Notes: generated by a model not told the origin, from the sequence alone. Positions 27,826 to 36,952 are shown, counted from the stretch's first letter. The stretch is 64,000 bases of DNA from Methylocaldum marinum (GCF_003584645.1 NZ_AP017928.1:2332395-2396394); one strand, 5' to 3'. Translations and numbers: made by a program.

Positions 27826-30692
27826 ATCAGCTCCCACTTAATTGTAAATAAGGTTTCTTCAGTAACCTTCTGCTGTAACTGCGTTTCAAGCTGTCCAATT
27901 AAATCATTACGCTGAGATTCAACCTCGTCCTGACGATCGAACAATTCACGACGTAACTTATTGCGCTTGCCCTCCAGTTCACGCTGACGCCTTTGCCAGT
28001 GTAGCTTTTCGTCAAGCGTCGGCGAGATAGCGGCGGTACGGCGGATTTCCTTGATTTCGCGGTCGATTTCCTTAATTTCTTGCTCCAGCCCTAGTTTCAA
28101 GTCGTCTGCCCACGCATCCAGCTTTTCGACCTCCTGTTGAAAGTAGCTGAGGTTACGTTGGTTGATCTCACGGAGGAGTTGGAGTTTGCGAGCTTCCACG
28201 TCTGCCGAAAGAAGCTCGTCGGCATCGGCGGGGGATGCTGACGGTTGGGTTCGTGCAGGAAAGCGCAACAGTTTTTCCGGATCGTCTTCCGCTAGAACGG
28301 TACCATCGACCGTGCTGGCTGCAACGATCAAGTGTTCCTCGCGATTTCCCAAGGCTTCCACGGTGATCAGCTTGACCGTGAGCCAGCCCGACTTCCCGCG
28401 ATACGGCTTGAGCGTACTGACCTGAGTGCCGTAGGCATCGTAATCGAATGTGAGTCGACAGCCTGGCAATTGCCGGCTCTTGGCTTGACGAATCACCCAT
28501 TCGGCGAGTGGGTAGCCGAGCCGGTAAAGATGGGCATCGCCGCTGCGCCGGGGCAGCTCGTAACGTCCGAGGGCAACGCCTTCAATCTCCTTATCCGGCA
28601 AGCGCCGGAGTACGAAACCGTCGTCATCGAATTCCGCGCAGTCGCCCAGCTCGGCCCGAGTGAGATCCATGAGCATGCGTTCGTAGCGTCCCCGTGCTGC
28701 GCGGCTATCTTCCGCACGGATGCGCAATCTTTCTTGAACCTCCTCATCGAAATTCTCCAGCAGAAGCTGGCGGGTCTTGACCATTGCCTCGTTGATCTCG
28801 CCGGACAAGTCGAGCTGCAACTGCTCGAAGCTGGCTTTGATGGTTTCCGGATCGCGGCAGTTTTTGTAGATCTCGGCGATACGGCGTTCGAAATCGACGC
28901 CGGACCCAATGGTGCCGAGCACTTCATCGCTGGCCCCGAAAACGCCTTCGAAGAGTTGGAACTTCTCCGCCAAAAGCTCATAAACGCGAGCATCCGCTTC
29001 GTTGCTCCGGTCAACGAAGTTGACGACCACGACGTCGAACATCTGTCCATAGCGATGGCAGCGGCCGATACGCTGCTCGATGCGCTGCGGATTCCAGGGC
29101 AGGTCATAGTTGATGACCAAGGAGCAGAATTGAAGATTGATACCTTCGGCGCCCGCCTCGGTAGCGATCATGATGGTGCCGCGTTCCTTGAAATGTTCGA
29201 CGAGTGCGGCGCGGGTATCCGCCGTCTTGGAACCTGTGATGCGATCGGTGCCCGCGTGGCGTTTGAGCCAGTCTTGGTAGATGGCTTGAGCGCGTGCATC
29301 GCTGTTGGTACCGTTGAACAAGACAATGCCCTCGCCGTAGCTCGTGTCGGCGAGCAGCGAACACAGGTAGTCCTGCGTCCGCCTGGACTCGGTGAATATC
29401 ACAGCCTTTTTCGGCGCACCCAAACGGTCCAGCTCCGCAAAGGCCCGATCCAGGGCCGTTAGCAGAGCCTTGCCTTTGGCGTTGTCACGAATGTTGGTAG
29501 CAAGTGCCTTGAATTGTCGAAGCTCTTCGATCTCCTGCGCAATGGCGGCCCGTTCATCCGGTTGCAAGGACTCTCCGCCACTGCCCTGATCATCCCATTC
29601 GTCGGCAGTCTCATCCAGAGATTCGTAGTCTTCGTCCAACGCTTCGGCGAGGTCAGGTATTTCGCGCGCCTTATCGAGTACTTTTTGCAAACGATTAGCC
29701 ATGGTTTCCAAAGCGCCGGCAATCGCGTGTGTAGAGGACGCGAGCAGTTTCCACAACACGAGGGAAATCAGCTGGCGTTGCCCTTCGGGTAGAGCCTTGA
29801 GATTGGGGCGCCGCAGGTAGTCGGCGACCAGACTCGACAATTCCTTTTCTTCATCGGATGGGGTGAATTCTTGAACGATGGCCCGCCGTGCGGTGTAGGA
29901 CACGTAGGGTTGAACCTGCCGGCGCAGGGTACGCTTGCAAATGCCCGCAAGTCTGGCGCGGAGGCTCTCGAAGGACTGTACCTTGCTCGGACTGCTGAAT
30001 TGTGCCCGGAAACTGTCGAGATCCCCGAATACCCGGTCATCGATGATACTGACCAAACCGTACAGCTCCAGCAGCGAGTTTTGCAGCGGCGTCGCCGTGA
30101 GCAGCACCTTGGAGTGGACGCGCGCCAGCGCATCCTTGAGCGTTCTGGCAATGACGTTGCTTGGCTTGTAGACGTTGCGCAGGCGATGCGCTTCGTCGAG
30201 CACCACCAAGTCCCAATCGATGCCTTTGATGTCGTCTGCTTTGGTCTTTGCGAACTGATACGAACAAATGATCGGCGCAGAAGACGTCAGAAAAGGATTT
30301 CGGCATTCCTGCTTACGGATGGCGTTGTAGCTCTTGGCCTCCAGAATCAGGCCTTGCAGACCAAACTTGTCCTGCATTTCCTGATGCCACTGTTTGCGCA
30401 AGTTGGCGGGGACAATGATCAGAATTCGGCGGCGGCGCTCGGCCCAGCGCTGCGCGATGACAAGACCGGCTTCAATCGTTTTCCCAAGACCTACCTCGTC
30501 GGCAAGAATGACCCCACGGGACAATGGGTTCTTGCAGGCAAACAAGGCTGCCTCAACCTGATGGGGATTGAGGTCAACCTGAGCGTCGACCAGCGTAGAG
30601 GCGAGCGATTCCACGGTATCGCCCGCCGCGCGACGCGTCAGCAGCCAGGCATAGAACTGGCTTTGATGCGGTGTGAGCACCTGCGTTGTCAT
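27822..30692 (-). CDS. SNF2-family helicase of the defence operon (DrmD-like)
   Basis: 956-residue SF2 translocase. Motif I DEVGLGKT (65-72), motif II DEAH (166-169), motif III LLTATPLQN (~197-205), and motif VI QRIGRCHRYGQ (540-550) are intact. A long C-terminal region ends in a coiled coil (~870-940). The overall layout recalls the RapA/HepA-like helicase DrmD of class 1 DISARM, but drmA, drmB and drmC are not here. ATG 30692 has a strong ribosome binding site (GGGGAGGGGG); an in-frame extension to 31214 runs antisense to mtgA and is rejected. It is the first gene of the operon. Confidence 0.88.
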   Translation of the reverse strand: MTTQVLTPHQSQFYAWLLTRRAAGDTVESLASTLVDAQVDLNPHQVEAALFACKNPLSRGVILADEVGLGKTIEAGLVIAQRWAERRRRILIIVPANLRKQWHQEMQDKFGLQGLILEAKSYNAIRKQECRNPFLTSSAPIICSYQFAKTKADDIKGIDWDLVVLDEAHRLRNVYKPSNVIARTLKDALARVHSKVLLTATPLQNSLLELYGLVSIIDDRVFGDLDSFRAQFSSPSKVQSFESLRARLAGICKRTLRRQVQPYVSYTARRAIVQEFTPSDEEKELSSLVADYLRRPNLKALPEGQRQLISLVLWKLLASSTHAIAGALETMANRLQKVLDKAREIPDLAEALDEDYESLDETADEWDDQGSGGESLQPDERAAIAQEIEELRQFKALATNIRDNAKGKALLTALDRAFAELDRLGAPKKAVIFTESRRTQDYLCSLLADTSYGEGIVLFNGTNSDARAQAIYQDWLKRHAGTDRITGSKTADTRAALVEHFKERGTIMIATEAGAEGINLQFCSLVINYDLPWNPQRIEQRIGRCHRYGQMFDVVVVNFVDRSNEADARVYELLAEKFQLFEGVFGASDEVLGTIGSGVDFERRIAEIYKNCRDPETIKASFEQLQLDLSGEINEAMVKTRQLLLENFDEEVQERLRIRAEDSRAARGRYERMLMDLTRAELGDCAEFDDDGFVLRRLPDKEIEGVALGRYELPRRSGDAHLYRLGYPLAEWVIRQAKSRQLPGCRLTFDYDAYGTQVSTLKPYRGKSGWLTVKLITVEALGNREEHLIVAASTVDGTVLAEDDPEKLLRFPARTQPSASPADADELLSADVEARKLQLLREINQRNLSYFQQEVEKLDAWADDLKLGLEQEIKEIDREIKEIRRTAAISPTLDEKLHWQRRQRELEGKRNKLRRELFDRQDEVESQRNDLIGQLETQLQQKVTEETLFTIKWELI

Positions 30693-30729
30693 CAAACGCA
30701 CCCCCTCCCCTTTGTTTTTGCCGGTGCCG

Positions 30730-30777
30730 TTCACTTGTGAACAGGTTTTGCCAATTTTACTCAGTTCATTAGAGTAA
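30730..30777. promoter_or_regulatory. Paired dyads upstream of the defence operon, candidate operator
   Basis: Two inverted repeats lie 38-85 nt upstream of the helicase start: TTCAC-TT-GTGAA (30730-30741) and TTACTC-N9-GAGTAA (30757-30777). The only intergenic room before the divergent mtgA is here, so the operon promoter should be within it. No clear -35/-10 pair is assigned. Confidence 0.35.
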
Positions 30778-30821
30778 TAGGCGGAAACATTCCCCGCCCG
30801 GCCCCTCAAGGTCCCGCGCTT

Positions 30822-31574
30822 TTGCATTCTTTGAGGCACCGCCCCGGCCTTGTGACATTGAAAACAACAGCCTTGAAATCGACCGTGAAAAACATCCTGC
30901 GCAAGCTCGTCTTGACGTTCGTTGCGCTGACGGTAATTCCCGTCGCCCTGCTGCGCTGGCTTCCGCCGCCGACCAGCGCGTTCATGCTGCGCGCGCAAGT
31001 CCTGGCGGTTATCGAAGGGAAGTCCGGATTCAAGCTGCGCTACCGATGGACTCCCTGGGACGATATTTCGCCTTATGCGAAAGTCGCCGTGATCGCCGCC
31101 GAAGACCAGTTGTTCGACCGGCATTACGGCTTCGATCTGAACGCCATCGGCCGAGCCTGGAAGCATAACCAGCAGGGAAAACACATTCGGGGTGCCAGCA
31201 CGATTTCTCAGCAAGTCGCCAAGAACCTGTTTCTTTATCCGGGGCAGAACTACGCCCGCAAAGCTTTGGAAGCGTATTTCACCGCGCTCATCGAATTGAT
31301 GTGGCCGAAGCGGCGGATATTGGAGATTTACCTGAATATCGCCCAGTTCGGCGAGGGAATTTACGGCGTTTCGGCCGCGGCGGACGCCTTCTTCACCAAA
31401 TCGGCCTCGAAACTCAATCCGAACGAAGCCGCCCTGCTCGCCGCCGTTCTGCCCAACCCGGTGCGCTTACGCGCCGATAAGCCTTCGGCTTATGTCATGC
31501 ATCGGCGGGTGTGGATACTAAGACAGATGAAGCAACTGGGAAGCACGAAATATTTACGGAATGTCGACAGCTAG
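30822..31574 (+). CDS. mtgA: Monofunctional biosynthetic peptidoglycan transglycosylase
   Basis: GT51 glycosyltransferase that polymerises lipid II into glycan strands without a transpeptidase domain. The frame allows 250 residues: one N-terminal membrane helix (LVLTFVALTVIPVALLRWL), the catalytic Glu in AVIAAEDQLFDRHYGFD, then GASTISQQVAKNLFL, RKALEAYFTALIEL and KRRILEIYLNIAQFGEGIYGV. The exact start is uncertain: ATG 30822 has no good ribosome binding site, and GTG 30852 or TTG 30858 would also leave the membrane helix intact. Divergent from the defence operon. Confidence 0.92.
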   Translation: MHSLRHRPGLVTLKTTALKSTVKNILRKLVLTFVALTVIPVALLRWLPPPTSAFMLRAQVLAVIEGKSGFKLRYRWTPWDDISPYAKVAVIAAEDQLFDRHYGFDLNAIGRAWKHNQQGKHIRGASTISQQVAKNLFLYPGQNYARKALEAYFTALIELMWPKRRILEIYLNIAQFGEGIYGVSAAADAFFTKSASKLNPNEAALLAAVLPNPVRLRADKPSAYVMHRRVWILRQMKQLGSTKYLRNVDS

Positions 31575-31579
31575 ATTCG

Positions 31580-31613
31580 GGCAAAAGCGGGTTTGACGAA
31601 ACCCGCCTTTGCC
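31580..31613. terminator. Hairpin between convergent mtgA and the DUF4404 gene
   Basis: A 34-nt inverted repeat with a ~15-bp stem (GGCAAAAGCGGGTTT / AAACCCGCCTTTGCC, one mismatch) and a GACG loop. It sits between two convergent stop codons, as a bidirectional terminator would. A strong T-tract is missing on both sides. Confidence 0.6.
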
Positions 31614-31631
31614 GAGCGTTTCAGAAGAGGA

Positions 31632-31895
31632 TCAAATCCCCAGGTTACTCAAAGCAACCATCAACTCGTTGAGAATACCGGTGATACGCGGATGTTCGAC
31701 CTCGAACTGCGAAATCGCTTCTTTCAGGTCTTCGATCAGATGCAGCTGATGTTCGTCTTCCGATGCCTCGAGCTGCCGCTCGAGATCGGCCAGCAAGGTC
31801 TCGAGCCGCACCCTGGTTTCAGAATCCGCCGAACTCAATTGTTCGATTTCTTTGCGCAGATTGAAAAGCGCTTCACTTACTTCTTTTTCAGTCAT
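31632..31895 (-). CDS. DUF4404 family small protein
   Basis: 87-residue acidic, largely helical protein of the DUF4404 family, function unknown. Conserved stretches are LRKEIEQLSSADSETRVRLETLLADLERQLE and the C-terminal FEVEHPRITGILNELMVALSNLGI. It is probably coiled-coil. It follows speE by 59 nt on the same strand and may share its transcript. Confidence 0.85.
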   Translation of the reverse strand: MTEKEVSEALFNLRKEIEQLSSADSETRVRLETLLADLERQLEASEDEHQLHLIEDLKEAISQFEVEHPRITGILNELMVALSNLGI

Positions 31896-31954
31896 GGGAT
31901 CTTTTCCTCAAAACCCGTCGTTTTCGGCAAATCCTAACACAGCCGGTTGCCGGC

Positions 31955-32803
31955 TCAAGGCAAAACCGCCCTGAAAAACTCGGGCGCGACGAAAGCCGCC
32001 TGATGGATTTCGGCATTATAGTAGTGGGCTGCGAACGGTTTGCTGCGGGCATCGGCCTCGCGGAAATGGGTCAGATCCGATTTTCCCGCCAGGGTCCCGC
32101 TCCACCAGCCGGATGGATAAATGAACTGCGGGAAGAACAAAGTACGCGTTTGCGGGAATCCCGCCTGCCGCATGGTCTTGTGCATGGCCTCGATCAGCGG
32201 CATGTGGAACAGCGGCGATTCGCTCTGCTGGATCAGAATCCCGTCCTTGCGCAGGCAGCGGAAACACTCCCGATAGAATGCCTCGTTGAATAAACCCTCT
32301 GCCGGCCCGACCGGATCGGTGCTGTCCACGATAATGAGATCGACGCTTTCGGCCGCCGCGTCCTTCACCCACTGAATGCCGTCGATGAAGAGCAGCTCGG
32401 CGCGCGGATCGCTATTCGATTCGCACAGCTCCGGAAAATATTGCTCGGCGAGCCGGGTCACCCGTTCGTCGATCTCGATCTGAACCGCCCGCTTGACCTC
32501 CGGGTGTTTGAGAACTTCCCTGAGGCTCCCGCAGTCGCCGCCGCCGATGATCCAGACGGTTTCCGGATTCGGATGGGTGTATAGCGCCGGATGGGTCATC
32601 ATTTCGTGATAAAGAAAATTATCCCGATCGGACACCATCGTGCAGCCGTCGATGACCATGAGCGTGCCCAGCCACTCGGTTTCGTAGATCTCGATGCGCT
32701 GAAACGGCGTCTGCTCCTCGTGGAGCTTTTCAGTCACCTTCAAGGAGAGCGCGCTCCCGTGTTGCGGATAAACCTCGGTAAACCAGTTTTCGTCGCTCAG
32801 CAT
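31955..32803 (-). CDS. speE: Spermidine synthase
   Basis: Transfers the aminopropyl group of decarboxylated SAM to putrescine. It has 282 residues. YHEMMTHPAL, the SAM-site IIGGGDCGSLREVLKH, the catalytic region IIVDSTDPVGPAEGLF and FYRECFRCLRKDGILIQQSESP are all present. Divergently placed from speA, whose arginine decarboxylase feeds putrescine formation via agmatine. No speD or agmatinase gene is in the window. Confidence 0.95.
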   Translation of the reverse strand: MLSDENWFTEVYPQHGSALSLKVTEKLHEEQTPFQRIEIYETEWLGTLMVIDGCTMVSDRDNFLYHEMMTHPALYTHPNPETVWIIGGGDCGSLREVLKHPEVKRAVQIEIDERVTRLAEQYFPELCESNSDPRAELLFIDGIQWVKDAAAESVDLIIVDSTDPVGPAEGLFNEAFYRECFRCLRKDGILIQQSESPLFHMPLIEAMHKTMRQAGFPQTRTLFFPQFIYPSGWWSGTLAGKSDLTHFREADARSKPFAAHYYNAEIHQAAFVAPEFFRAVLP

Positions 32804-32817
32804 GGTGTTCCTCGCAA

Positions 32818-32840
32818 TGGAAAAATCGGACGATTTTCCA
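32818..32840. promoter_or_regulatory. Palindrome in the speE-speA divergent promoter region
   Basis: TGGAAAAATCG-GA-CGATTTTCCA: 10-bp arms with one bulged A, in the 74-nt gap between the divergent starts. A CATAAT hexamer (32841-32846) directly after it could be the speA -10. The palindrome could be a shared operator. Confidence 0.35.
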
Positions 32841-32877
32841 CATAATTCAACCTTTTTTAAAGAGCTTGGCCACCGAA

Positions 32878-34752
32878 ATGAGTTGGAGTCTAGAGCAGGC
32901 GGTCGAAACCTACGCCATCGAGCACTGGGGAGAAGGCTACTTCGGCATCAATGACGAAGGTCACGTGGTCGTCCGTCCGACCAAAGACTTGGCGCAAGGC
33001 ACCGTGGATCTCTTCGAAATCGCCCAGGCGGTGCGCCAGGAAGGCTTGTCGCTGCCGGTCCTGGTGCGCTTCACCGACATCCTCCGCGACCGCGTGAGCC
33101 TGCTGCACAAGGCTTTCGAAAAGGCCCGCCACGAGCACGATTATCGAGGCAGCTATACGCCGGTCTACCCGATCAAGGTCAACCAGCAGCGGAGCGTGGT
33201 CGAGGGCATTCTGAAAAACGGCCACACGTCAGTCGGCCTGGAAGCCGGCAGCAAATCGGAACTTCTGGCCATACTGGCCTTGTCCGATGCCGGCACGGTG
33301 ATCTGCAACGGCTACAAGGACCGCTCCTACATCCGCCTGGCCCTGATCGGCCTCAGCCTCGGGCTGAACGTCTTTATCGTCATCGAAAAGCTGTCCGAGC
33401 TGGAGCTGGTGCTTTCCGAATCGCACGATCTGGGAATCGAACCGCAATTGGGCGTCCGTATCCGACTGTCCAGCATCGGCGCCGGCAAATGGCAGAACAG
33501 CGGCGGCGAGAAGTCGAAGTTCGGCCTGCACGCGAACGAGCTGCTCCGGCTCGTTTCCAAGTTGCGCGAAGCCGGCGGACTCGAATGGCTCAAGTTGATG
33601 CATTTCCACATGGGCTCGCAGGTCGCGAACATCAACGACGTCAAGACGGCGCTGCGGGAGGCCAGCCGCTACTACGTGGAGTTGAGCGAACTCGGCGCCC
33701 ATCTCGCCTGGGCCGACGTCGGCGGCGGACTCGGCGTCGATTACGAGGGCACCCATTCGGTCAGCGACTGTTCCATCAATTACAGCATCGACGAATACGC
33801 CCACAGCATCGTGCGCGCCTTTTCGGAGGCCTGCGCCGAATACGGTTTGCCGCATCCTAACCTGATCACCGAATCCGGACGCGCCATGAGCGCGCATCAT
33901 GCGGTGCTGATCACGAATATCATCGATATCGAATCGGTGGCCGAAGACGGAAGCCCTCCGGCCGAAATCAAGGCAAAACCCTTGCAGGACCTGGCCGACC
34001 TGCTCCGCGCCCTGCCCCGGGAGTCGCCGCTGGGCGTGTATCACGACGCGCAATTCGATCTCGCCGAAGCCCGAGCGATGTACGTGCAGGGCAAATTGAG
34101 CCTGGCCGAACTCGCCGATGCGGAACGGCTGAACGCGGCCATTTGCCATGCCGTTCACCGGCGCCTCGACGTTCGGCTTCGCGCCCATCGCGAGCTGATC
34201 GACGAACTCAACGAGCGGCTCGCCGACAAGGTGTTCTGCAATTTTTCGCTGTTCCAATCCATGCCCGACGCCTGGGCGATCGCGCAGGTGTTTCCGGTCA
34301 TGCCGCTGCAGCGCTTGCACGAGGAGCCCACCCGCCGCGCGGTCATCCAGGACCTGACCTGCGATTCCGACGGCCGGATCAATACCTACATCGACCGGCA
34401 GAGCCTCGAGACCACCCTGCCGCTGCATGCCCACAAGCCGGGCGAGCCGTATCTCATCGGCATCTTTCTGGTGGGCGCCTATCAGGAAATCCTGGGCGAC
34501 ATGCACAACTTGTTCGGCGATACGCATTCGGTCAACGTCGAACTGGACGGCGCCGGCGGCTACCGTTTCATCCACCCCATGCGGGGCGACGGCGCCCACG
34601 ACCTCTTGCGCTACGTCCATATCGACCCGGAAGAATTGGAACGCGCTTATCGCAAGAAGCTGGTCGAGGCGCGGATTCCCCCTGAACAGCGCAAGCGCTT
34701 CGAGAGCGAACTGATCGCCGGCTTGCGAAGCTACACCTATCTCGAGGAGTAA
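32878..34752 (+). CDS. speA: Biosynthetic arginine decarboxylase
   Basis: PLP enzyme making agmatine from arginine, the entry to putrescine. It has 624 residues from ATG 32878; a TTG at 32866 would add four. Motifs: YPIKVNQQRSVVEGI (PLP Lys), GLEAGSKSELLA, GNGYKDR-like CNGYKDRSYIRLALIG, WADVGGGLGVDYEGT, ITESGRAMSAHH, and FQSMPDAWAIAQVFPV near the C-terminus. Length and the C-terminal GLRSYTYLEE match proteobacterial SpeA. Confidence 0.95.
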   Translation: MSWSLEQAVETYAIEHWGEGYFGINDEGHVVVRPTKDLAQGTVDLFEIAQAVRQEGLSLPVLVRFTDILRDRVSLLHKAFEKARHEHDYRGSYTPVYPIKVNQQRSVVEGILKNGHTSVGLEAGSKSELLAILALSDAGTVICNGYKDRSYIRLALIGLSLGLNVFIVIEKLSELELVLSESHDLGIEPQLGVRIRLSSIGAGKWQNSGGEKSKFGLHANELLRLVSKLREAGGLEWLKLMHFHMGSQVANINDVKTALREASRYYVELSELGAHLAWADVGGGLGVDYEGTHSVSDCSINYSIDEYAHSIVRAFSEACAEYGLPHPNLITESGRAMSAHHAVLITNIIDIESVAEDGSPPAEIKAKPLQDLADLLRALPRESPLGVYHDAQFDLAEARAMYVQGKLSLAELADAERLNAAICHAVHRRLDVRLRAHRELIDELNERLADKVFCNFSLFQSMPDAWAIAQVFPVMPLQRLHEEPTRRAVIQDLTCDSDGRINTYIDRQSLETTLPLHAHKPGEPYLIGIFLVGAYQEILGDMHNLFGDTHSVNVELDGAGGYRFIHPMRGDGAHDLLRYVHIDPEELERAYRKKLVEARIPPEQRKRFESELIAGLRSYTYLEE

Positions 34753-34758
34753 ACGGCA

Positions 34759-35643
34759 TTGAACACCGAAGGCAGGAAGGACATTAAGGCGGGTTTCATC
34801 GGTCTCGGCGCCATGGGCACTCACATGGCGCGGAATGTGGCGAAAGGGCATTACCTGACGTCCGTCTGGAACCGAACCGAAGCCGGCGCGATAACGCTTT
34901 CGCAAGAATTGGGCGTACAGTGCGCCGTCTCGCCCGCCCTCGTCGCCAGCCACGCCGACGTCATCCTGATTTGCGTCTCGGCCGACGCCGACGTGCTGGA
35001 GGTGATACACGCCATGTTACCGGCGCTGCGCCCGCAATCGATCGTGGTCGACATGTCCACGGTGAGCAGCGATACCGCGCGTGAAGCCGCCAGGCTGGTT
35101 GAAAGCAAGGGCGCGGATTTTCTCGACGCTCCGGTAACCGGCGGCGTCGAAGGCGCGAAGAACGGGACCCTGGCGATCATGGTGGGCGGCAGGCTCGAGC
35201 CCTTGGAACGAGCCATGCCGGTGCTGGAAACCATGGGCAGCCGCATCGTTCACATGGGCGACGTGGGTGCCGGCCAGGCGGCCAAGGCGGTGAACCAGAT
35301 CATGGCGGCCGGCATCAACGAGGCCGTGACCGAAGCCTTGGCATTCGGATCGGCGCTGGGGTTGGACATGCGCAAGGTTATCGACGTGGTTTCCGGCGGC
35401 GCGGCAGGCAACTGGTTCCTGGAAAAGCGCGGACCGACCATGACCCAAGGCCTCTTCAAACCCGGTTTCAAGCTCGCCCTGCACCAAAAGGATCTGAAAA
35501 TCTGCAAGGGCATGGCGGATAAGCTGGGAATCGAACTCTCGGTTACCGAAATGGCCATGACCGATTACGCCAAGCTCATCGCGGAAGGGCATGGCGACGA
35601 GGATATCTCGGCGCTGTACCGCCTCAAGCGGCCATCGCCGTGA
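34759..35643 (+). CDS. 3-hydroxyisobutyrate dehydrogenase-family NAD(P) oxidoreductase
   Basis: 294-residue beta-hydroxyacid dehydrogenase. The Rossmann motif GFIGLGAMGTHMARN lies at the N-terminus, then the substrate motif DAPVTGGVEGAKNGTLAIMVGG and the catalytic Lys in GAGQAAKAVNQ. Relatives include tartronate semialdehyde reductase (GarR) and 3-hydroxyisobutyrate dehydrogenase; the substrate cannot be read from sequence. TTG 34759 is used as start: GAGGAG precedes it at good spacing, 6 nt after the speA stop. It overlaps the PepSY gene by 4 nt (GTGA). Confidence 0.85.
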   Translation: MNTEGRKDIKAGFIGLGAMGTHMARNVAKGHYLTSVWNRTEAGAITLSQELGVQCAVSPALVASHADVILICVSADADVLEVIHAMLPALRPQSIVVDMSTVSSDTAREAARLVESKGADFLDAPVTGGVEGAKNGTLAIMVGGRLEPLERAMPVLETMGSRIVHMGDVGAGQAAKAVNQIMAAGINEAVTEALAFGSALGLDMRKVIDVVSGGAAGNWFLEKRGPTMTQGLFKPGFKLALHQKDLKICKGMADKLGIELSVTEMAMTDYAKLIAEGHGDEDISALYRLKRPSP

Positions 35644-36920
35644 GCTTCGCGCGAACCGTCTGGGTCAGGATCCATCTTTATCTCGCCCTGAGCGTCGGCA
35701 TTCTATTCGTCCTGATCGGTCTCAGCGGGAGCCTCAGCGTCTACCGCGAGGAACTCGACGAACTGCTTAATCCCGGCCTGACGATCGACGACCCGAAAGG
35801 CGAATACCTGCCCCTGGACCGGATCATGGCGGCGGTGCGGGAGGCGCATCCGAACCGAACCAGGGCCTGGGTGCTGGAAATGCCCGGTTCCCCCCGCGGC
35901 ATGATCACCGCCTGGTACGAAAACCCCTTCGAAACCGCGGGCGAGTTTTACGCTCCGCTCATGGTATCGGTGAATCCGTACACGGCCGAAGTCGTAGCCA
36001 GCCGATTCTGGGGCCGAACGGCCGCGACCTGGATCTATGACCTCCATACTCAACTGCATTTCGGATTGTTCGGCTGGAACAGCGTCGGCATCCTGGGGCT
36101 GTTGCTGATCGTCTCGACGATTACCGGTCTTTATCTGTGGTGGCCCGGATTCAGTCCGCTTCGCCAAAATTTTCTGATCCGGCACGATGCCGGCCTGGCG
36201 CGCTTTTCTTTCGACCTGCACCGAACGCTCGGTCTGTTCAGCGCCGTCATCCTGCTTTTGCTGGCGTTCACCGGATTCCATCTGGCTTACCCGAAACTGC
36301 TGGAAACGATACTCGATGCTTCGGACATGGGACACGGCGACGGCGGTCCGGAAATCCTCAGCACGGGAGCGCCCAACGACCGTCCCGTCAGCCTGGCCGA
36401 AGCGGTCCTGCTCGCCCGGGGACCGTTTCCGAGCGCCGAGCTGAGACGCATCACCACGCCGGACGGCGAGAACGGCACTTATCGCATCAACTTGCGCCGC
36501 CCCGGAGAGCCGAATATCAAACACCCGTCGACCCTGGTCTGGGTCGACCGCTGGAGCGGACAGATTCGCGAAGTACGCAATCCCAATCAGTTCACCGAAG
36601 GTCAAGCTTTTATCACCCGGATCTGGCCGTGGCACACCGGCGAAGCTTTCGGCGCGATGGGCCGCTTCGCCTGGTTCTGTGTTGGCCTGATGCCACTCGT
36701 GCTTTACGTGACCGGTCTATTGCACTGGCTGCATCGACGCGGTTCGATCCAGGACCGGGAGGTGAATCTCGCGGCGCTTCGCCCAAAGTTCGAACGTGCG
36801 CGGAGCATTTCTTTGCACCGCTTGCTAGACCTCACCCGTTTTACCCGCCGTTTCGCAAGCTGGGCTATCGAGTGGATAGTCCGCCTCGCCCGACGGGGTA
36901 AGCAGCGTTATCTCGATTGA
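35640..36920 (+). CDS. PepSY-domain membrane protein
   Basis: 426-residue PepSY-associated transmembrane protein, a family common in iron-uptake and metal-reductase loci. Four hydrophobic segments are visible: ~13-32 (LYLALSVGILFVLIGLSGSL), the NSVGILGLLLIVSTITGLYLWWPG helix, the TLGLFSAVILLLLAFTGFHLAYP helix and the C-terminal FAWFCVGLMPLVLYVTGLLHWL helix, with conserved His and Trp suggesting heme or metal contact. GTG 35640 is coupled to the upstream dehydrogenase stop. A TonB uptake locus lies 1.5 kb away, beyond the IS. Confidence 0.85.
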   Translation: MSFARTVWVRIHLYLALSVGILFVLIGLSGSLSVYREELDELLNPGLTIDDPKGEYLPLDRIMAAVREAHPNRTRAWVLEMPGSPRGMITAWYENPFETAGEFYAPLMVSVNPYTAEVVASRFWGRTAATWIYDLHTQLHFGLFGWNSVGILGLLLIVSTITGLYLWWPGFSPLRQNFLIRHDAGLARFSFDLHRTLGLFSAVILLLLAFTGFHLAYPKLLETILDASDMGHGDGGPEILSTGAPNDRPVSLAEAVLLARGPFPSAELRRITTPDGENGTYRINLRRPGEPNIKHPSTLVWVDRWSGQIREVRNPNQFTEGQAFITRIWPWHTGEAFGAMGRFAWFCVGLMPLVLYVTGLLHWLHRRGSIQDREVNLAALRPKFERARSISLHRLLDLTRFTRRFASWAIEWIVRLARRGKQRYLD

Positions 36921-36952
36921 GCTTCGACGGGGATTCCTCGTGATTTCGTTTT

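Noticed and set aside
28332..29462. 376-codon plus-strand frame opposite the SNF2 helicase
   Set aside because: Antisense shadow; no motif or start signal.
27822..30692. Calling the defence operon a DISARM system
   Set aside because: Only a DrmD-like helicase and a methyltransferase are present; drmA, drmB and drmC are absent.
33229..35010. 593-codon minus-strand frame opposite speA
   Set aside because: Antisense shadow of a conserved decarboxylase gene.
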